Below the pieces are notes generated by a model, which was given only the letters and a program-made list of their open reading frames with translations, was not told the DNA's origin and did not search any database. DNA of 21,537 nt from PALSA-1004 sp046596405 (GTDB taxonomy: Bacteria; Pseudomonadota; Gammaproteobacteria; Burkholderiales; SG8-41), in assembly GCA_046596405.1 (NCBI GenBank), contig JBKJMN010000127.1:1-21537 (forward strand). Reading direction: 5' to 3'. Shown here piece by piece: positions 14,915 through 21,537 of this stretch. The stretch's first letter is position 1. Every line of letters begins with the position of its first letter. A program made the translations under genes and the position numbers.

Positions 14915-15895
14915 ATGAAATCACAATCGCATGGCTACCTGTTCGCAACCGCAATTTGCGGTGCTGTGTTCTTCGGCAAGCCCGCTCTCGCGCTGGACTA
15001 TCCCGCCAAACCCGTGCGTGTGGTCGTCGGGTTCGCTGCCGGCGGGCCCACCGACGTGATCGCGCGCGTCATCGCGCAGGACATGTCGGCCGCGTGGGGA
15101 CAGCCGGTCATCGTCGACAACCGTACTGGAGCAAACTCGCTCATCGCCACCGAGACGGTTGCCCAGGCGCCGCCCGACGGCTATACGCTGCTTTTTGCGT
15201 CTCTCTCGCACAACGTGAACGCGATTCTGCTGCCGAAAGTGCAGTACGATCCGCTCAAAAGCTTCGCGCCGGTCAGTCTTGCGGCCGTGCTGCCGCTGCT
15301 GCTGGTCACGAAAGCGGATGCGCCATTCAATTCGGTGCAGGACCTGATAAAGCTCGCAAAAGCGAAGCAGGGCGGGGTTAACTATGGCTCCGCGGGCAAT
15401 GGCGGCTCAGCACATCTCGCGGGGGCGCTGCTCGAGACTTCGTCGGGCGCGAAGATGACGCACGTGCCTTTCCGCGGTAATGCGCCGGCGCTGATCGATG
15501 TGATTGCGGGCCATGTCACCTTCATGTTCTATCCGATGATCGGGATACAGGATTATGTGAACACGAAACGGCTCAAAGTGCTTGCGATTGGCACGGCCAA
15601 ACGTCATTCAGACTACCCTGCGGTGCCGACAATGGCGGAATCGCACTTCCCTGGATTCGAAGACACGGCGCCGTGGGTCGGCCTGCTTGCGCCGGCGCGC
15701 ACGCCCCCCGCTATCGTGAACCGCCTGCACGATGCGGTACGAAAATCCATCACGAATCCGGAAAGCAAGAAGCGGCTTGAAGCGCTGGGCGCGATCACCG
15801 TCGGCAATTCGCCGGCCGAATTCACCGCGTTCCTGCAGACAGACCGCGACCGCTGGGCACGCGTGATCAAGGCGGCCGGCGTTAAAGCGGAGTAA
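14915..15895 (+). CDS. Bug/TctC-family periplasmic tricarboxylate-type binding protein
   Basis: The 326-residue protein is a Bug-family solute receptor, the binding component of tripartite tricarboxylate transporters; the family is greatly expanded in Betaproteobacteria. A signal peptide ends near A26 (PALA|LDYPAKPV). Typical family segments are YPAKPVRVVVGFAAGGPTD (29-47), the ligand-loop region NRTGANSLIATETVAQAPPDG, and NYGSAGNGGSAHLAGALL in the middle. No TctA/TctB membrane genes are nearby, as is common for orphan Bug proteins, so it must share a membrane unit or act as a sensor. An AAGG about 7 nt before the ATG supports the start. It lies between the dioxygenase and the hydroxy-acid dehydrogenase with 17- and 16-nt gaps, so all three are probably one transcript. 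Confidence 0.92.
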   Translation: MKSQSHGYLFATAICGAVFFGKPALALDYPAKPVRVVVGFAAGGPTDVIARVIAQDMSAAWGQPVIVDNRTGANSLIATETVAQAPPDGYTLLFASLSHNVNAILLPKVQYDPLKSFAPVSLAAVLPLLLVTKADAPFNSVQDLIKLAKAKQGGVNYGSAGNGGSAHLAGALLETSSGAKMTHVPFRGNAPALIDVIAGHVTFMFYPMIGIQDYVNTKRLKVLAIGTAKRHSDYPAVPTMAESHFPGFEDTAPWVGLLAPARTPPAIVNRLHDAVRKSITNPESKKRLEALGAITVGNSPAEFTAFLQTDRDRWARVIKAAGVKAE

Positions 15896-15911
15896 AAGCG
15901 AGGGGCAAGTC

Positions 15912-17087
15912 GTGTCGAAGCAAGCATTGCGCGGAACATCCGCGGTATCCCGCGCGTATTCCATCGAAGACCTGCGCCGGCTGGCCCAAGAGAGGCTGCC
16001 GCGCGCGGTGTTCGATTTCTTTGACGGCGGCGCGGAGGACGAAATCACGCTGCGGGCGAATCGCGAGGCGTTCGAGCGAGTATGCCTTGCGCCGAAGGTT
16101 CTCAACGATGTCTCGGACATCGAGACTACGGCGACGATACTCGGTGTGCCTTCGCGACTCCCGATCGTAATTGCACCCACCGGCGCGGTAGGTTTCGGCT
16201 GGCGCGGTGGCGACCTCGCGATCGCGCGTGCAGCGGCGCAGGCGGGCATCCCGTACACGCTGTCCACCACGGCGACAGCTTCGATAGAAGACATCGCCAA
16301 CGAAGCGCCCGGGCGACTCTGGTTTCAGGCGTATGTCCTGAGGAAACGGGAGTTCACGTTCAGTCTGATCGAGCGGGCGCGACAGGCAGGCTATGAAGCG
16401 CTCGTCATCACCGTGGACCTGCCGGTCGGCGGCAAGCGCGAGCGCGACTTTCGTAACGATTTTTCGATCCCTTTTCGCTACACGCGCAGGAACCTGCTTG
16501 ACTTTGCGCGTCGTCCCGTGTGGGCGCTTGAGATGCTTCTGCGCGGCATCCCGGTCATGGAAAATCTGCTTGGCTATACGGCCGATGCCACGAGCGCGAC
16601 TGCAATCGCGTCCTCCGTTGGGGGCAACTACGATCCTTCATTCGATTGGGACAGCCTCAAAGCCATGCGCGATGGCTGGCCGCGCAAGCTTATCGTCAAA
16701 GGTGTGACGCGACCTGAAGACGCGGAACGGCTGGCGGCGCTGGGCTGCGACGCGATTGTTGTGTCGAACCACGGCGGGCGGCAGCTCGATGGCGGTGTCG
16801 CGACCGCCGATGCACTGCCGGCCATAGCGCGCGCCGTCGGCAGCCGCGTCGATGTGCTCGTCGACGGCGGCATACGGCGCGGACGCGACGTGGTGAAGGC
16901 GCTCGCCTTGGGCGCGCGAGCCGTCATGATCGGGCGCGCGACGCTCTACGGCGCGTGCGCAGGCGGCGAAGCGGGGGCCGCGCGCGCGATCGCGATCTTG
17001 CGCGACGAGCTCGAGCGCTCGATGCGACTGTGCGGAGTCAGATCGGTGCGCGAGGTCGCAGCGGATCTGCTCGCGCCAGTGCGATGA
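15912..17087 (+). CDS. FMN-dependent alpha-hydroxy-acid dehydrogenase (LldD/MdlB type)
   Basis: The 391-residue enzyme is a full-length member of the glycolate oxidase/L-lactate/mandelate dehydrogenase family, oxidising an alpha-hydroxy acid to a 2-oxo acid. Visible motifs are VFDFFDGGAEDE (33-44), IAPTGAVGF (87-95, FMN phosphate side), STTATASIEDIA (118-129), TVDLPVGGKRERD (167-179), K263 in IVKGV, and the catalytic SNHGGRQLD with H287 and R290. The DGGIRRGRDVVKALALGA phosphate loop follows. The GTG start at 15912 has GAGGGG at 6 nt. Substrate range cannot be fixed by sequence; the wording lactate dehydrogenase would be over-specific. A terminator follows, so this is the last gene of the three-gene unit. 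Confidence 0.92.
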   Translation: MSKQALRGTSAVSRAYSIEDLRRLAQERLPRAVFDFFDGGAEDEITLRANREAFERVCLAPKVLNDVSDIETTATILGVPSRLPIVIAPTGAVGFGWRGGDLAIARAAAQAGIPYTLSTTATASIEDIANEAPGRLWFQAYVLRKREFTFSLIERARQAGYEALVITVDLPVGGKRERDFRNDFSIPFRYTRRNLLDFARRPVWALEMLLRGIPVMENLLGYTADATSATAIASSVGGNYDPSFDWDSLKAMRDGWPRKLIVKGVTRPEDAERLAALGCDAIVVSNHGGRQLDGGVATADALPAIARAVGSRVDVLVDGGIRRGRDVVKALALGARAVMIGRATLYGACAGGEAGAARAIAILRDELERSMRLCGVRSVREVAADLLAPVR

Positions 17088-17105
17088 GCATCCCTCCATA
17101 TTCAG

Positions 17106-17140
17106 GCAAAAAGGGCTGGCGGCGACGCCGCCCTTTTTGC
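17106..17140. terminator. Strong bidirectional rho-independent terminator
   Basis: GCAAAAAGGGC (17106-17116) and GCCCTTTTTGC (17130-17140) are perfect inverse complements (11 bp). They enclose an inner GGCG-GCGA-CGCC stem. The A-run and T-run within the arms allow termination in both directions, but on the plus strand it closes the dioxygenase/Bug/dehydrogenase unit 19 nt after its last stop. Confidence 0.88.
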
Positions 17141-17186
17141 GTTTGCGGTGCGCTCGGGTAATGGAGGGCGAACCGTCATGATTCGC

Positions 17187-17231
17187 TATAATGCGCGGCC
17201 CCAACCAGCACTCAAGCGCCTCGGTTATAAT
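17187..17231 (+). promoter_or_regulatory. Two consensus -10 boxes before the miaB operon
   Basis: TATAAT occurs at 17187-17192 and again at 17226-17231, both followed by GC, in the gap between the terminator and the small secreted protein gene. Neither has a recognisable -35 at 16-18 nt. They are the likely start points of the transcript through miaB, phoH, ybeY and corC. Confidence 0.45.
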
Positions 17232-17286
17232 GCAGTCATCTGATTTAAAAGGGTTTAGATTCCCATTGGTTTATCTGTTCGTAGCG

Positions 17287-17607
17287 ATGCGTAAATGGTT
17301 GCCCGTGGCGCTGGCGACACTGCTCCTCGCGGCAGGCCTTGCCCACGCCCAATTTCGTTCGCTGCCGGCGAACGCCAAGCGCACGACCGTCGGGCCGGAC
17401 CAATATCCGTTGCCCTATATCAATATTGGCGGGGCCCGGGTGCGGCTCGCGCCCGGCGGCGTGATTTACGATCAGAACAACCGCACCATCGTGCATAACG
17501 CGCTGCCGCCGGGCGCCGAGGTCGCGGTGGTTCCCGACCTGAACGGCGATATCGGACGCATCTATATACTAACGCCGCAGGAACAGGCGCAGTTCGGTCG
17601 GAAATAG
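17287..17607 (+). CDS. Small secreted protein of unknown function upstream of miaB
   Basis: The 106-residue product begins MRKWLPVALATLLLAAGLAH with signal cleavage expected after A21, leaving a mature protein of about 85 residues. The mature part has short beta-rich blocks: INIGGARVRLAPGGVIYDQ, RTIVHNALPPGAEVAVVPD and IGRIYILTPQE. The ATG at 17287 is chosen because it starts a canonical signal peptide; in-frame ATGs at 17230 and 17191 would spoil it. It ends 8 nt before miaB and likely shares its message. I recall similar small exported proteins upstream of miaB in other betaproteobacteria but no function. There are no cysteines or enzyme motifs; a periplasmic accessory role is possible. Confidence 0.75.
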   Translation: MRKWLPVALATLLLAAGLAHAQFRSLPANAKRTTVGPDQYPLPYINIGGARVRLAPGGVIYDQNNRTIVHNALPPGAEVAVVPDLNGDIGRIYILTPQEQAQFGRK

Positions 17608-17615
17608 CAGCTCGC

Positions 17616-18980
17616 GTGCCGCAAAAGTATTTCATCAAGACATTCGGTTGCCAGATGAACGAGTACGACTCGGGCAAGATGGCGGACGTGCTGCAGGCCG
17701 CGCACGGCATGGTGGCAGCCGAAACCCCCGAAGACGCGGACGTGATCCTCTTCAACACTTGTTCGGTGCGCGAGAGAGCGCAGGAGAAAGTGTTTCATGA
17801 CCTCGGGCGGGTCAGGCACCTGAAGCAGCAGCGCCCCGATCTCATCCTCGGCGTCGGCGGGTGCGTCGCCAGCCAAGAGGGCGCGGCGATCGTCGAGCGT
17901 GCGCCTTACGTTGACCTGGTATTTGGCCCGCAAACCCTGCATCGATTGCCTGCGATGATCGCGGCGCGCCGTGCCACCGGCAAGCCGCAAGTCGATATAT
18001 CGTTTCCGGCAATCGAAAAATTCGATAACCTGCCGCCGGCGCGCAGGGCGGGCGGCAGCGCCTTCGTGTCGATCATGGAAGGCTGCAGCAAATACTGCAC
18101 GTTTTGCGTGGTGCCGTACACGCGCGGGGAGGAAGTCTCGCGCCCGCTCGACGACATCCTGACCGAGGTCGCGGAACTCGCCCTCCAGGGAGTCCGCGAA
18201 ATCACCCTGCTCGGCCAGAATGTGAATGCCTACTGCGGAGCGGTTCGTAACTCCGGCGGGACCGTCGACGAAGCCGGCAGCGCGCCGGCGGATCTCGCGT
18301 TGCTGCTCGAATACGTCGCCGCAGTCCCCGGCGTCGAGCGGTTACGCTACACGACCTCGCATCCGCGAGAATTCACGCAACGGCTGATCGACGTTTACGC
18401 GCGGCTACCGCAGCTCGTCAATCACGTGCATCTGCCCGTGCAGTCCGGCTCCGACCGCATTCTCGCGCAAATGAAACGCGGCTACAGCGTGCTCGAATAC
18501 AAATCGATTGTGCGCCGGTTACGCACGGTGCGCCCCGACATTTCGATTACGTCCGATTTCATCGTCGGCTTCCCGGGCGAGACCGCCGCGGATTTTGCGG
18601 CGACGCTCCAACTGATCGAAGACGTCGTTTTCGACGCCAGTTTCAGTTTCGTTTACAGCCCGCGTCCCGGTACGCCCGCCGCGGCGCTGCCCGATGACAC
18701 GCCGCATGAAACCAAGCTCGCGCGGCTGCGCGAACTGCAGACCTTGCTCGACGCCCAGGCGCGCAGCATCAGCGCGGCGATGCACGGCACGACACAGCGC
18801 GTGCTGGTTGAAAGCGTCTCCAGGAAAGACGCACGCGAACTCGCCGGCCGCACCGACAATAACCGCATCGTCAATTTTGCGGGCGCGCCCCGGCTCATCG
18901 GCGACTTCATCGACGTCACTATTTCGGCCGCACTTGCGCACACGCTGCGCGGCAAAGTCGTCGCGCCCGCCCACGCTTGA
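17616..18980 (+). CDS. miaB: tRNA-2-methylthio-N6-dimethylallyladenosine synthase
   Basis: MiaB is a radical SAM methylthiotransferase that adds the ms2 group to i6A37 in tRNAs reading UNN codons. The 454-residue protein has all three domains. The MTTase domain supplies the second Fe-S cluster through C12 (TFGCQMN), C49 (FNTCSVRE) and C83 (GVGGCVAS). The radical SAM core has C157, C161 and C164 in EGCSKYCTFCVVPYTRG, and the TRAM RNA-binding domain spans about 385-450. A short insertion after NVNAYCG (about 206-221) looks specific to this lineage. The start is the GTG at 17616, which places the family-standard KYFIKTFGCQMNEYDS at the N-terminus. Its stop overlaps the TTG start of phoH, so the two are translationally coupled. 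Confidence 0.96.
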   Translation: MPQKYFIKTFGCQMNEYDSGKMADVLQAAHGMVAAETPEDADVILFNTCSVRERAQEKVFHDLGRVRHLKQQRPDLILGVGGCVASQEGAAIVERAPYVDLVFGPQTLHRLPAMIAARRATGKPQVDISFPAIEKFDNLPPARRAGGSAFVSIMEGCSKYCTFCVVPYTRGEEVSRPLDDILTEVAELALQGVREITLLGQNVNAYCGAVRNSGGTVDEAGSAPADLALLLEYVAAVPGVERLRYTTSHPREFTQRLIDVYARLPQLVNHVHLPVQSGSDRILAQMKRGYSVLEYKSIVRRLRTVRPDISITSDFIVGFPGETAADFAATLQLIEDVVFDASFSFVYSPRPGTPAAALPDDTPHETKLARLRELQTLLDAQARSISAAMHGTTQRVLVESVSRKDARELAGRTDNNRIVNFAGAPRLIGDFIDVTISAALAHTLRGKVVAPAHA

Positions 18981-19936
18981 AGCCCGCCGAAGTCTCATTC
19001 ACGCCGGTCGACAACCAGCGCCTCGCCAATTTATGCGGCGTGCTGGATGAAAACCTGCGCCAGATCGAAACCGCGTTCGAGGTGGTGATCGCGCGGCGCG
19101 GCGAGCGCTTCGCGCTGACCGGCGAGCCCGCGCAGACGCAACTCGCGGCGCAGGCGCTGCAGAAATTCTACGGCAAGGCAAAGAAGAGCCTGTCGGTCGA
19201 AGACGTGCAGTTGGAACTCGTCGAGGTGGCGCGCGCCCAGCCGTCGATGGACCAAGACGCCCCGCAATTAAAGACGCGCCGTCCCGATCTCCACGGGCGC
19301 ACGCCGCGCCAGGTCGGCTACCTGAAGCAAATCATGGCGCACGATATTACCTTCGCCATCGGCCCCGCGGGCACCGGCAAAACCTATCTCGCGGTCGCCT
19401 GCGCGGTCGACGCGCTCGAGCGCGACAACGTCAAGCGGATCGTGCTCGTGCGCCCCGCCGTCGAAGCGGGCGAGCGGCTCGGTTTTCTGCCCGGCGACAT
19501 GGCGCAGAAGGTCGATCCGTACCTGCGGCCGCTCTACGATGCGCTGTATGACCTCATGGGTTACGACAAAGTCGCGAAGCTGCTCGAACGCAGTGCGATC
19601 GAAGTGGCGCCGCTCGCGTTCATGCGCGGGCGCACGCTCTCCCAGGCATTCATCATTCTCGATGAAGCGCAGAACACGACGCCCGAGCAAATGAAAATGT
19701 TCCTGACCCGCATCGGTTTCGGCAGTAAGGCGGTGGTCACCGGCGACGTTACGCAGATCGACCTGCCGCGCGGGCATAAAAGCGGCCTGATTGAAGCCGG
19801 CACGGTGCTAAAACGTGTGCCCGGTATCGCATTTACCCACTTCCAATCGAGCGACGTGGTGCGCCATCCGCTCGTGCAACGTATCGTGAACGCCTATGAG
19901 CGGCATACCAAAGCGCAAGCCGGGCCGGACGCCTGA
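18977..19936 (+). CDS. phoH: PhoH-like P-loop ATPase (YbeZ type)
   Basis: The 319-residue protein is a PhoH/YbeZ nucleotide-binding protein, a predicted RNA-associated ATPase that in E. coli works with YbeY. The Walker A motif is GPAGTGKT at 129-136; the Walker B region is FIILDEAQNTTPEQMKMFLT, followed by VVTGDVTQIDLP. The N-terminal 60 residues match the usual extension (SFTPVDNQRLANLCGVLDEN). The start is the TTG at 18977-18979, overlapping the miaB TGA as TTGA; no in-frame ATG or GTG gives a family-like N-terminus. TTG starts are weak, so expression probably depends on coupling to miaB. It overlaps ybeY at its 3' end, consistent with a shared RNA-processing role. Confidence 0.94.
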   Translation: MKPAEVSFTPVDNQRLANLCGVLDENLRQIETAFEVVIARRGERFALTGEPAQTQLAAQALQKFYGKAKKSLSVEDVQLELVEVARAQPSMDQDAPQLKTRRPDLHGRTPRQVGYLKQIMAHDITFAIGPAGTGKTYLAVACAVDALERDNVKRIVLVRPAVEAGERLGFLPGDMAQKVDPYLRPLYDALYDLMGYDKVAKLLERSAIEVAPLAFMRGRTLSQAFIILDEAQNTTPEQMKMFLTRIGFGSKAVVTGDVTQIDLPRGHKSGLIEAGTVLKRVPGIAFTHFQSSDVVRHPLVQRIVNAYERHTKAQAGPDA

Positions 19937-20438
19937 CCTCGTGCTCACGGTTCAATATGGCACGCGCTGCGCGGAGCTGCCCTCGCCGGCGAGGATTCGG
20001 CGGTGGGTGCGCTCGGCGCTGCGCAAAAGCGCGCGCGTCACGCTGCGCGTCATCGGCGAGCGCGAAGCGCGCGCGCTTAACCGCAGTTACCGCGGGCGCG
20101 ATTACGCGACGAACGTGCTGACCTTCGTCTACTCCAAGGCGAGCCCGCTCGAAGGCGACATCGCGATTTGCGCGCCCGTCGTCGCGCGCGAAGCGCGCCA
20201 GCAGGGCATCAGCCGCGACGCTCACTATGCGCATTTAACGGTCCACGGCACGTTGCATCTGCAAGGCATGAACCACGCACGCTCGGCGGCGGCCAAGCGC
20301 ATGGAAAATCTTGAAACCCGCATCCTCACGGGACTGGGGTATGCGGACCCTTATCTTGATGCCACGCCGCCAGCGCCGCGCCGGCGGGGGCCAGCCGCGA
20401 TCCGCGCGGAGGGCAGCAGAAAGCCCGCGCAAAAATGA
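19896..20438 (+). CDS. ybeY: Endoribonuclease YbeY
   Basis: YbeY is a zinc-dependent endoribonuclease for 16S rRNA 3'-end maturation and 70S quality control. The catalytic zinc motif is HGTLHLQGMNH: H117, H121 and H127 match the family ligands, but the usual Y-D before the third His is M-N here. The conserved LNRSYRGRDYATNVLTF (61-77) contains the Arg thought to act in RNA cleavage. Starting at the ATG at 19896 gives a 41-nt overlap with phoH and 180 residues; an in-frame GTG at 19941 lies just after the phoH stop. The protein carries a basic, Pro/Ala/Arg-rich tail of about 25 residues (from 154) beyond the usual end. It overlaps corC as ATGA. Confidence 0.92.
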   Translation: MSGIPKRKPGRTPDLVLTVQYGTRCAELPSPARIRRWVRSALRKSARVTLRVIGEREARALNRSYRGRDYATNVLTFVYSKASPLEGDIAICAPVVAREARQQGISRDAHYAHLTVHGTLHLQGMNHARSAAAKRMENLETRILTGLGYADPYLDATPPAPRRRGPAAIRAEGSRKPAQK

Positions 20439-21274
20439 ACGATACCCCCCCCAAACCCACTTGGCTCGAAAGGGTCGGCGCGCTGCTCATGCGCGAGCCC
20501 GAAGACCGCGACCAGCTCGTCGAATTGCTGCGTTCGGCCTACGACCGCAACCTGCTCGACAGCGATGCGCTATCGATGATCGAAGGGGTGTTGCAGGTCG
20601 CGGAAATGCAGGCGCGCGACATCATGATTCCGCGCGCGCAAATGGATGTCATCGATATCAGCGAGCCGCCCGACAAGTTCATCCCGCTGGTGATCGAGAC
20701 CAACCATTCGCGGTTCCCGGTCATCGAACACGATAAGGACCACGTGATCGGCATCCTGCTCGCCAAGGACCTGCTGCGCTACTACGCGGGCGAAGAGGAA
20801 TTCGTCGTGCGCGAGATGCTGCGCCCGGCGGTTTTTATTCCCGAGTCGAAGCGGCTGAACGTGCTGCTCAAGGATTTCCGCGCCAACCGCAACCACATGG
20901 CGATTGTCGTCGATGAGTACGGCGGCGTCGCCGGGCTGGTGACGATCGAAGACGTGCTCGAACAGATCGTCGGCGACATCGAGGATGAATACGATTTCGA
21001 CGAGACCGAGGACGACATCATCACCGACAAAAGCGGCGCATGGCGCGTCAAGGCGGTGACGGAAATCGCCAAATTCAACGCCACATTCGGCACTCACTTC
21101 GACGACGAAGACCACAACACGGTCGGCGGGCTCGTGCTCAAGCAGTTCGGACGCATGCCCAAGCGCGGCGATCAATTGACCGTCGAGAACCTGAGCTTCA
21201 AGGTGCTGCGCGCGGACAGCCGCCGGCTGCACCTGCTGCTGGTCGAAAAAAAGCCCGGCGCCAAGAGTGCCTAA
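20435..21274 (+). CDS. corC: CorC/HlyC-family CBS-domain protein (magnesium/cobalt efflux-associated)
   Basis: The 279-residue soluble protein has the CorC layout: an N-terminal segment beginning LERVGALLMREPEDRDQL, two CBS domains (about 66-124 and 129-185) that bind adenine nucleotides, and a C-terminal CorC/HlyC transporter-associated domain (about 205-275). Markers include MIPRAQMDVID (64-74), VIGILLAKDLL (104-114), and VVDEYGGVAGLVTIEDVLEQ (158-177) with GDIEDEYD. In enterobacteria CorC is linked to Mg/Co efflux; in many Betaproteobacteria it sits in the miaB-phoH-ybeY-corC-lnt run. The ATG overlaps the ybeY TGA. Its last codons (AGT GCC TAA) form the left edge of the repeat at 21265-21299. 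lnt does not follow within the remaining 263 bases. Confidence 0.95.
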   Translation: MNDTPPKPTWLERVGALLMREPEDRDQLVELLRSAYDRNLLDSDALSMIEGVLQVAEMQARDIMIPRAQMDVIDISEPPDKFIPLVIETNHSRFPVIEHDKDHVIGILLAKDLLRYYAGEEEFVVREMLRPAVFIPESKRLNVLLKDFRANRNHMAIVVDEYGGVAGLVTIEDVLEQIVGDIEDEYDFDETEDDIITDKSGAWRVKAVTEIAKFNATFGTHFDDEDHNTVGGLVLKQFGRMPKRGDQLTVENLSFKVLRADSRRLHLLLVEKKPGAKSA

Positions 21275-21299
21275 CACCATGAAACGCGTGTGCGTTGCA
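21265..21299. repeat. 35-nt repeat, second copy of the element at 3329-3363
   Basis: This block matches 3329-3363 at 30 of 35 positions: GAGTGCCT, then ACA, then TGAAACGCGT and TGCGTTGCA in the same register. It begins inside the last two codons of corC and runs into the left arm of the 99-nt palindrome. Two copies at 18 kb distance in unrelated contexts argue against common ancestry of the flanking genes and for a dispersed element. Confidence 0.65.
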
Positions 21300-21392
21300 G
21301 CCAGAATTGGTGAGGGCAAGGCGCCCGGTGAAGACAATAGTTATTCTATTGTCAAGACGAGCAACGCGGCCATCGCCGATTCTGGCTGCAAC
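21294..21392. repeat. 99-nt imperfect palindrome after corC
   Basis: The outer arms GTTGCAGCCAGAAT (21294-21307) and ATTCTGGCTGCAAC (21379-21392) are perfect 14-bp inverse complements. The centre is a perfect ACAATAG-TTATT-CTATTGT hairpin (21334-21352). All pairs share one axis at 21343: I count 33 Watson-Crick pairs out of the 47 outside the central loop. This is typical of an extragenic palindromic repeat element. It could act as a transcript end or mRNA-stabilising hairpin for the miaB-corC operon. Translations of its minus strand resemble spurious ORFs I recall from betaproteobacterial genomes (ending LALTNSGCNA), which suggests a common family. Confidence 0.75.
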
Positions 21393-21537
21393 CCTGCGGG
21401 CTGGCACGAGTTTTGGCCCATCGTCCACGGCTCTCGGCGAAAGGATTTTGTTGTTGGGGCGGAGACGGGGACCCGGAGGCGCAATTACGATCCGGGGGCT
21501 ACGGCACCGTTCCCGCAAACGGGCCTTCGGCTAACGA
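21393..21537. other. Non-coding end of the window
   Basis: No gene start is recognisable after the palindrome. The open frames here translate to Arg/Gly/Pro-rich sequence without family features, and none resembles lnt, the usual next gene. A small CCCG-CAAA-CGGG hairpin near the end has no T-run. Confidence 0.5.

Noticed and set aside
21198..21518. Minus-strand open frame over the end of corC and the palindrome
   Set aside because: It runs antisense through corC and reads through the repeat; its translation is a by-product of the palindromic element.

Overview
The window looks like a chromosomal housekeeping segment from a GC-rich betaproteobacterium, probably a Burkholderiales- or Nitrosomonadales-like lineage. 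The evidence is the gene order (rpe-gph-trpE, trpG-trpD-trpC, apaG, a UbiH-type monooxygenase next to dsbC, tRNA-Met, and miaB-phoH-ybeY-corC), the Bug-type solute-binding protein and the protein sequences themselves. No plasmid, phage, transposase or CRISPR signature was seen.

Layout. Positions 1-2969 (minus): the 5' part of coq7, then trpC, trpD and trpG; trpG and trpD share an ATGA overlap. 2970-5791: a block that splits trpG from trpE. It holds a 425-base gene-free stretch with two palindromes, a plus-strand J-domain/transmembrane/Sel1 protein, and a minus-strand cysteine-rich pseudopilin. 5792-8829 (minus): trpE, a short Trp-containing ORF overlapping the gph stop that could be a trpE leader peptide, gph and rpe. 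8946-10767: apaG, an unlisted 35-residue membrane protein on the minus strand, and mltA. 10769-13425 (minus): a UbiH-type FAD monooxygenase, dsbC and a TonB-like protein. 13513-13776: a tandem repeat, a strong sigma70-type promoter and tRNA-Met(CAT). 14025-17140: a compact three-gene set (TauD-family dioxygenase, Bug/TctC binding protein, FMN alpha-hydroxy-acid dehydrogenase) closed by a strong terminator. 17187-21274: a small secreted protein, then miaB, phoH, ybeY and corC, with tight spacing or overlaps. 21265-21537: a repeat fragment and a 99-nt imperfect palindrome after corC, where lnt often sits in relatives.

How the genes work together. trpE/G/D/C carry chorismate to indole-3-glycerol phosphate. 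coq7 and possibly the UbiH-type enzyme belong to ubiquinone synthesis. mltA, dsbC, the TonB-like protein and the pseudopilin act at the envelope. miaB, ybeY and the tRNA serve translation. The dioxygenase/Bug/hydroxy-acid dehydrogenase set looks like an accessory uptake-and-oxidation module for an unknown organic acid.

The most interesting items are the candidate trpE leader ORF, the interruption between trpE and trpG beside a palindromic element that shares a 35-nt stretch with the far end of the window, the 99-nt palindrome, the unusual pseudopilin, the 35-residue membrane protein and the accessory oxidation module. I found no wholly new multi-gene system that the sequence alone can prove.
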